Source: Niallia taxi
Lineage (GTDB): Bacteria > Bacillota > Bacilli > Bacillales > Cytobacillaceae
DNA length: 64,000 nt
NCBI RefSeq assembly: GCF_004005475.1
Contig: NZ_RZTZ01000003.1
Location: 186,001 to 250,000 of the forward strand
Reading direction: 5' to 3'
Under the pieces are notes generated by a model that was not told the DNA's origin, did no database searches, and saw nothing but the letters and a program-made list of their open reading frames with translations. The position numbers were made by a program, and so were the translations under genes. Shown here piece by piece: positions 57,357-64,000 of the stretch. Position 1 is the first letter of the stretch. Each line of letters starts with the position of its first letter.

Positions 57357-58385
57357 ATGGATATTGAAAAAATAAAAACAAAATACATCGGAACAAAAAT
57401 AAATGAAGATATCTTTTCAAATTCCATTGAAGGTCTTTTACTATTAAAAAAAGGCGCTGTTTTGGATGATACCCATATTGAACTGCTTATAAACCACAAA
57501 GTAGATATTAATTCTTTAAATTTATTGTCAGAGGCCTCCAAGCCCTTATCCGTTGAGGATGCTTACTTGACGCTTATTGAGCAAGTAAAAGAAACATTTT
57601 CCGCTATAATCACTAAAAGTGAGGATGGTCTGGAGAAAATGCTCTTAGACTATGAAAATTTGATAGAATTAGCGATACAAGACATTTCTATTTTAGATAT
57701 AATTCTCGATGAATCTCTTGCAAGCAGCTCTATTTATAAGCACAGTATAAATGTAGGTATCATAGCTGCTCTTATTGGTAATACGTTAGGATACTCTGCA
57801 AAGAACTATCATTTATTAAGCCAAATGGGTTTATTTCACGATATTGGTATGCTCCTGATAAATGAGGATATCCTTCACAAAAAGACAAAGCTGACACATT
57901 CTGAATATAAAGAAATCCAAAAACATACAACATTAGGAAAAAGCATTCTTTTTTCTATTAATTCACTAGACATTATCATTTCAAGAACAGCACTGCTTCA
58001 TCATGAAAAAATTAATGGTAACGGCTATCCTTATAACCGCAAGGAAAAGGATATTCCATTCATGATTCAAATTATTTCAGTTGCTGACATTTTTAACAGT
58101 ATGTGCTCCAATCCCTGGCACCAAAAGAAAAAAAACTATTTTGAAGCGATAAACGAATTGGTTGACGAAGCACATGGGAATTCTTTGAACCCTGCCATCG
58201 TTATTCCGTTTGCTTCCTACCTCATGCGAAAACAGCTTTTTAACAAAGTAACATTAACAACCGAGCAAACAGCGGAAATTATTTTTATCCACCAAAATGA
58301 GCCCCATTTGCCACTAGTACGTATTAAAGATGATTATTTAGATTTAAGAAAAACGTCCTCTATAAAAATAAAAGGACAAGCATAA
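57357..58385 (+). CDS. HD-GYP domain protein, probable c-di-GMP phosphodiesterase
   Basis: 342 residues. An N-terminal region of ~115 residues is followed by the HD-GYP domain: His129 (KHS), His161-Asp162 in FHDIGM, His190, HHEKINGNGYP (His215-His216, GYP at 223-225) and Asp244 in SVADIF. This domain hydrolyses cyclic di-GMP. The usual HDIGK reads HDIGM here, losing the lysine. No receiver or GGDEF domain is attached. GGAGGAGG precedes the ATG. Confidence 0.88.
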   Translation: MDIEKIKTKYIGTKINEDIFSNSIEGLLLLKKGAVLDDTHIELLINHKVDINSLNLLSEASKPLSVEDAYLTLIEQVKETFSAIITKSEDGLEKMLLDYENLIELAIQDISILDIILDESLASSSIYKHSINVGIIAALIGNTLGYSAKNYHLLSQMGLFHDIGMLLINEDILHKKTKLTHSEYKEIQKHTTLGKSILFSINSLDIIISRTALLHHEKINGNGYPYNRKEKDIPFMIQIISVADIFNSMCSNPWHQKKKNYFEAINELVDEAHGNSLNPAIVIPFASYLMRKQLFNKVTLTTEQTAEIIFIHQNEPHLPLVRIKDDYLDLRKTSSIKIKGQA

Positions 58386-58417
58386 CGGCTGGGTCAGAAA
58401 ACATCTAAAAAAATACA

Positions 58418-58446
58418 AAAAAGGCACAGATAATCTGCGCCTTTTT
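58418..58446. terminator. Terminator between HD-GYP gene and adhE
   Basis: AAAAAGGC-A-CAGA pairs with TCTG-C-GCCTTTTT around a 3-base loop. It is usable by both convergent genes. Confidence 0.85.
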
Positions 58447-58454
58447 CTGCATTC

Positions 58455-61064
58455 TTAAACTCCTTTATATGCTCTACGGTATATTTCTGCTAAATCAGTT
58501 ACTAACGGCAGCTTCGGATTTGCTGTTGTACATTGATCTTCAAATGCTCTATCTGCCAAATACTCTACTTTTTCCTCAAAGGCTTTCTTTTCAACACCGT
58601 TAGCAGCAATGCTCATCGGAATATTCAGCTCCTTAGCCAAGCTGATGACTGCTTTGACAAAGCTGTCTACTCCCTGCTCTGTCGTATTTGCAGGCAGACC
58701 TAATATTCTTGCTAACTCAGCATAACGCTCATCTGCTTTAAAATGCTCATATTTAGGAAAAGCTGTGAATTTTTTCGGTTTTTCTGCATTATAGCGGATC
58801 ACATGTGGCATTAAAATGGCATTGGACCGCCCGTGAGCAATATGGAACTCTGCCCCTAATTTATGTGCCAAGCTATGGTTAATTCCTAAAAAGGCATTGG
58901 CAAATGCCATTCCTGCAATGGTGGAGGCATTATGAACCTTCTCCCGTGCCTCTTCGTCAGACCCATTGCGATAAGCTCGCGGCAAGTATTCAAAAATTAA
59001 TTGTACTGCTTTAACAGCCAATCCATCTGTGTAATCATTTGCCATATTGGAAACATAAGCCTCTACTGCATGTGTCAATACATCCATGCCTGTGTCAGCA
59101 GTTACAGCCGGAGGAACTGTCATAACAAATTGTGGATCAATGATGGCAACATCTGGTGTTAATTCATAATCTGCGAGCGGATATTTGATATTATTCTCCT
59201 TATCTGTAATAACAGCGAAGGACGTTACCTCAGAGCCTGTTCCGGAAGTTGTTGGTATTGCGACAAATTTAGCTTTGCCCCCAAGACTCGGATACTTGTA
59301 TACTCTTTTTCTGATATCAAGAAATTTTTGTTTTAATCCAAAGAAATCCTCCTCAGGATGTTCATAGAAAAGCCACATGCCTTTCGCTGCATCCATTGGT
59401 GAACCACCGCCTAATGCTATGATGCAATCAGGCTGAAATTTAGCCATCATCTCTGTTCCTCTTGCGACAGTGTCGAGAGATGGATCTGGCTCAACATCTG
59501 AAAATACCTCAACTTGGATGAGGTCGGATCTTTGTCTTAAATGATGCAGCACCTTATCCACATAGCCAAACTTAACCATGTAAGGATCTGTAACAATGAA
59601 TACCCTTGAAATCTCCTTCATTTTTTGTAAATATTGGACTGAATTTTTTTCAAAGTAAATTTTCGGCGGAAGTTTGAACCATTGCATATTAACATTCCTT
59701 TTAGCAAGTTTTTTGATGTTCAGCAAATGCACATCTGTTACATTCGTGGCAACAGAGTTTTTTCCATAAGAGCCACACCCTAATGTCAAGGAAGGCATGA
59801 AGGCATTATATATATCACCGATTGCGCCCTGGGAGGATGGGGCATTGCTGATGATGCGGCATGCTTTCATCCTTAAAGCAAACCTCTTCGTTACCTCCTC
59901 ATCCTCTGAATGAATGACAGCAGAATGGCCTAATCCTCCAAACTCAAGCATTTCCTCCGCACGCTTAAGCCCTTCCTCTGTGGATTCTGCTTTATAGCAG
60001 GCAAGCACAGGGCTGAGCTTTTCCCGTGAAAGAGGATACGCAGGACCAACTCCATCCAGTTCCGCGATAAGAATTTTTGTTTCTTTATGCACTTCCACCC
60101 CTGCCATCGCGGCAATATCATAGGCTGATTTACCGACAATATCCGGATTGACTGCACATGTATTTACATTAATGACGAGCTCTTCCACTTTCTTTTTTTC
60201 TGCTTCGTTTAAGAAGTGACAGCCATTGCGGATAAGCTCGGTTCTGACCTCTTCATAAATTTCCTTATCAACGATAACTGCCTGTTCAGATGCACAAATC
60301 ATACCGTTATCAAATGTTTTAGAAAGAATTAAATCATTGACAGCACGCTTTACCTTTGCTGTTTTTTCAATATAACAAGGCACATTCCCCGCACCTACGC
60401 CAAGCGCCGGCTTTCCGCAGCTATACGCAGATTTAACCATTCCCGGTCCGCCTGTTGCCAAAATTAAAGAAATGCCTGGATGGTTCATCAATGTCTTAGT
60501 CGTTTCAATGGAAGGCTTCTCTATCCACTGGATGCAATTTTCAGGAGCGCCTGCTTTTATAGCAGCATCTCGTAAAATTCTTGCAGCTTCACTGCTGCAG
60601 CGCTGTGCTGATGGATGGAAGGCAAATACAATCGGGTTACGTGTTTTTATGGCAATAATGGCTTTAAACATCGTTGTAGATGTAGGATTCGTCACAGGAG
60701 TAACACCTGCAATAACACCAATTGGATCAGCTATTTCAACAACTCCTGCCGATTCATCATCTCTTATGATTCCGACCGTTTTGTCATATTTAATACTGTG
60801 ATAAATATATTCTGTTGCGAAAATATTTTTCGTTATTTTATCCTCATAAATGCCTCTCCCAGTTTCTTCAACTGCAAGCTTAGCTAAATACATATGCTTA
60901 TCAAGACCTGCCAAGGCCATTTCCTTCACAATTTGATCAATCTTAGTCTGATCCAGCTCATAAAACTCTTTGAGTGCCTGCTTGCCTTTTGCAGCAATAT
61001 CATCAATGATAGCTTGCACGTCATTCGCTTCCTGTTTTGTCTTATCCTTTTCGACAGTCGACAT
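58455..61064 (-). CDS. adhE: Bifunctional acetaldehyde-CoA/alcohol dehydrogenase
   Basis: Fermentative enzyme of 869 residues that reduces acetyl-CoA to ethanol and regenerates NAD. The N-terminal half is an aldehyde dehydrogenase (catalytic Cys in FDNGMICASEQAV). The C-terminal half, from about 455, is an iron alcohol dehydrogenase (GGGSPMDAAKGMW, GTGSEVTSFAVITD, GMDVLTHAVEAYVS, AHKLGAEFHIAHG). GGAGGG precedes the ATG. A perfect Rex operator lies 25 bases upstream, so the gene should be induced when NADH is high. Confidence 0.97.
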   Translation of the reverse strand: MSTVEKDKTKQEANDVQAIIDDIAAKGKQALKEFYELDQTKIDQIVKEMALAGLDKHMYLAKLAVEETGRGIYEDKITKNIFATEYIYHSIKYDKTVGIIRDDESAGVVEIADPIGVIAGVTPVTNPTSTTMFKAIIAIKTRNPIVFAFHPSAQRCSSEAARILRDAAIKAGAPENCIQWIEKPSIETTKTLMNHPGISLILATGGPGMVKSAYSCGKPALGVGAGNVPCYIEKTAKVKRAVNDLILSKTFDNGMICASEQAVIVDKEIYEEVRTELIRNGCHFLNEAEKKKVEELVINVNTCAVNPDIVGKSAYDIAAMAGVEVHKETKILIAELDGVGPAYPLSREKLSPVLACYKAESTEEGLKRAEEMLEFGGLGHSAVIHSEDEEVTKRFALRMKACRIISNAPSSQGAIGDIYNAFMPSLTLGCGSYGKNSVATNVTDVHLLNIKKLAKRNVNMQWFKLPPKIYFEKNSVQYLQKMKEISRVFIVTDPYMVKFGYVDKVLHHLRQRSDLIQVEVFSDVEPDPSLDTVARGTEMMAKFQPDCIIALGGGSPMDAAKGMWLFYEHPEEDFFGLKQKFLDIRKRVYKYPSLGGKAKFVAIPTTSGTGSEVTSFAVITDKENNIKYPLADYELTPDVAIIDPQFVMTVPPAVTADTGMDVLTHAVEAYVSNMANDYTDGLAVKAVQLIFEYLPRAYRNGSDEEAREKVHNASTIAGMAFANAFLGINHSLAHKLGAEFHIAHGRSNAILMPHVIRYNAEKPKKFTAFPKYEHFKADERYAELARILGLPANTTEQGVDSFVKAVISLAKELNIPMSIAANGVEKKAFEEKVEYLADRAFEDQCTTANPKLPLVTDLAEIYRRAYKGV

Positions 61065-61088
61065 TCCTAATCCCTCCAGATTTTTTCT

Positions 61089-61106
61089 TTGTGAATGTTT
61101 TCACAA
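61089..61106. promoter_or_regulatory. Rex operator of adhE
   Basis: TTGTGAATGTTTTCACAA is a perfect TTGTGAA-N4-TTCACAA palindrome, the target of the NADH-sensing repressor Rex. Confidence 0.92.
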
Positions 61107-61261
61107 GAGTCTTTAAAAGAAAAACCGTCATGTCTAATATATTGACCCGGTTTACAATTAAAGATTTAAATAATGGAAATTTCATCCTGTAATACCAATT
61201 TTTCTTCTTACAAGCATATCTTAATCCCTTTTGTACCAGTCCGCAATAGGTTTACGAAACT

Positions 61262-61279
61262 TTGTTCAACATTTCACAA
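61262..61279. promoter_or_regulatory. Second, imperfect Rex-like site
   Basis: TTGTTCA-ACAT-TTCACAA keeps the right half-site and differs at two positions on the left. A further TTCACAA half lies at 61296. They are about 200 bases upstream of adhE, near the tetR promoter. Confidence 0.4.
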
Positions 61280-61303
61280 AGTCATTCACTTTTTGTTCAC
61301 AAG

Positions 61304-61332
61304 TTGCATATTTCTTTAATTTCTCCTATACT
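61304..61332 (+). promoter_or_regulatory. Promoter of the tetR gene
   Basis: TTGCAT, exactly 17 bases, TATACT. The palindrome at 61330 overlaps the end of the -10. Confidence 0.7.
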
Positions 61333-61347
61333 TATCGAGTGATAAGT
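61330..61347. promoter_or_regulatory. TetR operator 1
   Basis: ACTTATC-GAGT-GATAAGT is a perfect inverted repeat on the tetR -10/start site. Its core CTTATC-N4-GATAAG recurs twice before the exporter gene. Confidence 0.8.
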
Positions 61348-61377
61348 CATTTTACTGGGTAATAGAAAGGAAACGAA

Positions 61378-62016
61378 ATGAAAAGGAATCACACTGAGCT
61401 GCCTTCACAAACACAGGATACACACCATTTGATCATCAAGGCAGCAACAAAATTATTTATGGAGCTTGGATATCGGGCAGTCAGTACAAGGAAAATCGCG
61501 GCAGAATGCGGGATAACCCAGCCTGCTTTATACCACCACTTTCAAAATAAGCAAGAAATTTATATAGAGGTCTTAAAGGCTTCCATCCTTCAGACAGAGA
61601 ACTATCTTACCAAGATAGCTAGAGATTTTCCTGACATAAAGCAGCGCATTTTTCATCTGTCCTGTTATTTCATGCAAAATTATCAAGAGGATTTAATGCA
61701 AATGTTTCATGATCTTCATCATGAAATGCCGGAAGATGTCAAACAGGTTATTAATGGCCATTGGCAAAAGGGCTTCCTTTCACCGATTATTCATATGTTC
61801 GAGGAAGCAGTTTCCAAAAAGGAAATTGGTTCATTTGAGGCTATAGACAGCAGCAGCTTTGAAGTGTCTCTCCTTTTGTTGAACATGATTAAGTCCGCTC
61901 TTCTGCCAGATTTTATGAAAACCTTGACTGAATCAGAGCAAAAGGCCATCGTTGAAAAGAAAGCCAGACTCATCGTCCAAATATTTTTAAGTGGAATTGC
62001 GGAAAAAAACGACTGA
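61378..62016 (+). CDS. TetR-family repressor
   Basis: 212 residues. The N-terminal helix-turn-helix (AVSTRKIAAECGITQPALYHHFQNKQEIY, about 36-64) is typical; the rest is the helical ligand domain. The start ATG at 61378 follows GAAAGGAAACGAA. It is upstream of an MMPL exporter on the same strand, and shared palindromes suggest that it represses itself and the exporter until a toxic substrate binds. The ligand is unknown. Confidence 0.92.
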   Translation: MKRNHTELPSQTQDTHHLIIKAATKLFMELGYRAVSTRKIAAECGITQPALYHHFQNKQEIYIEVLKASILQTENYLTKIARDFPDIKQRIFHLSCYFMQNYQEDLMQMFHDLHHEMPEDVKQVINGHWQKGFLSPIIHMFEEAVSKKEIGSFEAIDSSSFEVSLLLLNMIKSALLPDFMKTLTESEQKAIVEKKARLIVQIFLSGIAEKND

Positions 62017-62033
62017 GGTTCTCACCTTTATGC

Positions 62034-62078
62034 ATGCTGTTTCTACACCATTACAGAAGCAGCATAATATTTTTTTGA
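62034..62078 (+). terminator. Terminator after tetR
   Basis: ATGCTG-T-TTCT pairs with AGAA-G-CAGCAT, followed by AATATTTTTTT. The exporter therefore needs its own promoter. Confidence 0.7.
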
Positions 62079-62082
62079 TTAC

Positions 62083-62098
62083 CTTATCATTTGATAAG
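62083..62098. promoter_or_regulatory. TetR operator 2
   Basis: CTTATC-ATTT-GATAAG, a perfect core palindrome, 74 bases before the exporter start. Confidence 0.75.
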
Positions 62099-62119
62099 CT
62101 GATATTTTTTTCAGCTCAG

Positions 62120-62135
62120 CTTATCGGTTGATAAG
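62120..62135. promoter_or_regulatory. TetR operator 3
   Basis: CTTATC-GGTT-GATAAG, centred 37 bp from operator 2, just upstream of a likely -10 (TATAAA at 62143). Its left half would cover the -35. Confidence 0.78.
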
Positions 62136-62171
62136 TTTATCATATAAACTAATCTAAAGGAGCTAAATAAA

Positions 62172-64000
62172 GTGAAAAATTTTATCCCTACTGTTTTTCG
62201 TTTTGTTTCAGGTAAAACAGGAAGATGGCTTACCTTGCTTGCATGGATCTGTCTTGTCCTTGTTTTGAGCCTGACATTGCCACAAGCAAGCTCACAAAAA
62301 AACGAGCTTGCGGCAAATCTGTCTGAGGATTCTCCTTCTCAAGAAGCAGAGGCAATTATTAATAAAGAATTCCCAAATGAACAAGGTACACCAGCACTTA
62401 TTACCTTTCATCGAGAAGCTGGCCTTACAGATGAGGATTTAACGCAAATACAGGAATTGGCAGGTAAATTATCTGAGGAGCCAGTTGCAAACCAACAGAG
62501 TATCGCACCGCTTCACCAGCTGCCTGTTGAAGTACTGAAGCAGCAAGTTTCAGAGGATGAAACCACATTTGTTCTTGCTGTATTGTTTGAGAAATCAGCA
62601 GCAACTGCTGATTTAGAAAAAAGTCTTGAAGAGCTTCAAAACACAGCGTCCGATGTTTTTAGCACAGATCCCTTCCAAACAAAAATTGGGGATGCCGATA
62701 ACCTCTCAGCAAGAACTACAGGTCCTGTCGGAATCGCAGTCGATGCAGCCGCTTTGTTTAGTCAAGGTGACTTATCTTTACTAATTGGCACTGTTATTAT
62801 TGTTTTAATCTGTCTACTAGTTATTTACCGCTCTCCTATTCTGGCATTCATACCGCTGATTGGAGTTGGTATCGCCTACTTAGTGATTAGTCCAATCCTT
62901 GGAGGAATGGGAAAAGCTGGCTGGATAGAGTTCGACTCACAAAGTATTGCCATCATGACAGTCTTGCTGTTTGGTGCAGGAACAGATTATTGCTTGTTCC
63001 TTATAAGCAAATACCGAAGCTTGCTAAAGGTTGAAACAAAGAAGGAAATCGCAATGGCAAATGCACTGCGCCGTTCAGGCGGAGCTGTGGCAATGAGCGG
63101 GCTGACAGTTGTGTTCTCCCTGCTAGTTCTATTGCTTGCAGAATATGGATCTATCCAACGGTTTGCTGTGCCCTTCAGCCTTGCAATCTTAATTATGATG
63201 ATCGCAAGCTTAACACTTGTTCCAGCAATCCTAGCGATTTTTGGCAGAATATCCTTCTTCCCTTTCATGCCAAAAACCGCAGACATGGAAAAAGCAAAAA
63301 AAGCGAAGAAACCGAAAAAGACTTGGGCAATTGGGGAATTTGTCGGTAAAATCGCCGTGAAGCATCCATGGAAGGTTACTATAATAACGACAGTATTTCT
63401 CGGCATTTTCGCCTTATTATCCTTAAAGACTGAATACACGTATGACACATTGTCTTCCTTCCCTGAAGATATGCCGTCAAGAGAAGGTTTCTCGATTATC
63501 TCTGAGCATTTTTCTGCAGGTGAGCTTGCTCCAGCAGAAATAGTTGTCCAAACAGAAGGAAAAAATATATCTGTAGAAGATACATTGAATGAACTGCCAT
63601 ATGTAGCGAAGGTTTCTGAGGGTGAGCAAGGAAAAGATGATGCAGGCATGCTGAAATACTCCGTAGAACTTAACACAAATCCTTACTCAAATGAGGCAAT
63701 GGAAAAGCTCCCTGACCTCCGTGAAGCTGTTGAAAAAACTCTTTCTGACAATGGTATTGCAAACAGCAGTGACAAGGTTTGGATTGGAGGCATAACTGCA
63801 GAGCAGCTTGATACGAAAGAAACAGCTGATGGGGATGCACTTCTTGTCATTCCAATTATTATTGTAATGATAGCAGTGCTATTGCTTGCCTATTTGCGAT
63901 CAATAACAGCGATGATTTATTTAATTGCAACAGTGCTGCTGTCTTATTTCAGTGCACTAGGCTTAGGCTGGGTCATTCTCCATTACGGATTTGGTGTTGA
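62172..64000 (+). CDS. MMPL/RND-family exporter, 3' end cut by window
   Basis: At least 609 residues of an MMPL-type membrane transporter. The GTG at 62172 follows AAAGGAG at 9-base spacing. After a first membrane helix (about 16-36) comes an extracellular loop of ~160 residues (NLSEDSPSQEAEAIINKEF...). A block of membrane helices follows, with the family signature LFGAGTDYCLFLISKYR near residue 267 and GGAVAMSGLTVVFSLLVLLLAEYG, then a basic cytoplasmic loop (KAKKAKKPKKT), then a second extracellular domain and the start of the second membrane block. It probably exports a lipid-like or toxic compound under TetR control. Confidence 0.93.
   Translation, partial: MKNFIPTVFRFVSGKTGRWLTLLAWICLVLVLSLTLPQASSQKNELAANLSEDSPSQEAEAIINKEFPNEQGTPALITFHREAGLTDEDLTQIQELAGKLSEEPVANQQSIAPLHQLPVEVLKQQVSEDETTFVLAVLFEKSAATADLEKSLEELQNTASDVFSTDPFQTKIGDADNLSARTTGPVGIAVDAAALFSQGDLSLLIGTVIIVLICLLVIYRSPILAFIPLIGVGIAYLVISPILGGMGKAGWIEFDSQSIAIMTVLLFGAGTDYCLFLISKYRSLLKVETKKEIAMANALRRSGGAVAMSGLTVVFSLLVLLLAEYGSIQRFAVPFSLAILIMMIASLTLVPAILAIFGRISFFPFMPKTADMEKAKKAKKPKKTWAIGEFVGKIAVKHPWKVTIITTVFLGIFALLSLKTEYTYDTLSSFPEDMPSREGFSIISEHFSAGELAPAEIVVQTEGKNISVEDTLNELPYVAKVSEGEQGKDDAGMLKYSVELNTNPYSNEAMEKLPDLREAVEKTLSDNGIANSSDKVWIGGITAEQLDTKETADGDALLVIPIIIVMIAVLLLAYLRSITAMIYLIATVLLSYFSALGLGWVILHYGFGV

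Overview
The window is a chromosomal segment of a low-GC Gram-positive member of the Bacillaceae. The evidence is long conserved blocks in Bacillus order: tmRNA-smpB-rnr-est-secG, eno-gpmI-tpiA-pgk-gapA-cggR, clpP, crh-whiA-glmR-rapZ-nudix-trxB, the his operon with hisZ/yvoF/ppaX/lgt/hprK, yvlBCD, and uvrAB-csbA. Ribosome binding sites are strong GGAGG types, and the regulatory sites are of Firmicute type (CggR, CtsR, Rex, catabolite-responsive element, a SigW-like promoter). It is not B. subtilis itself: it carries a bifunctional AdhE, a LacI-type sucrose regulon and a different tmRNA tag. I cannot name the genus.

Accessory region, 1-18084. On the left is a sucrose regulon on the minus strand (scrR-scrA-scrB) with three GGAACCGGTTCC-like operators. 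An AraC regulator divergent from a short-chain dehydrogenase follows, then an unrecognised gene, then a QueC-like protein that has lost its ATP-pyrophosphatase loop but kept the zinc cysteines. A small broken membrane-protein gene and a LprI-type lipoprotein gene end this part.

The standout is a minus-strand operon from 16643 down to 8968: a fucose-isomerase-fold protein, both halves of a split transketolase, a glycerol-kinase-like FGGY kinase, a beta-glucoside-type PTS IIBC permease and a cytoplasmic apiosidase-like (GH140) glycosidase. A LacI regulator (16995-18035) is divergent from it. The gene set matches the logic of the non-oxidative D-apiose pathway (isomerase, apulose kinase, apulose-4-phosphate transketolase), here joined to a PTS and an intracellular apiosidase. 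I propose it takes up and degrades an apiose-containing plant glycoside.

Core region, 18124-56533. It runs through trans-translation and RNA decay, lower glycolysis under CggR, ClpP with a CtsR box, the HPr-like regulator Crh with its kinase HprK and the pyrophosphatase PpaX, cell-envelope and division regulators (GlmR, RapZ, WhiA), thioredoxin reductase, eight his genes in one operon, the yvl envelope-stress genes behind a SigW-like promoter, and the UvrAB excision nuclease subunits. An RsbR-type STAS protein lies just upstream of csbA.

Right end, 56534-64000. This part holds an unrecognised 96-residue protein, a c-di-GMP-type HD-GYP protein with an altered HD motif, fermentative adhE with a perfect Rex operator, and a TetR regulator with an MMPL/RND exporter that runs off the window. 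Three copies of the palindrome CTTATC-N4-GATAAG link the TetR gene to the exporter. I saw no insertion sequence, prophage or CRISPR array.
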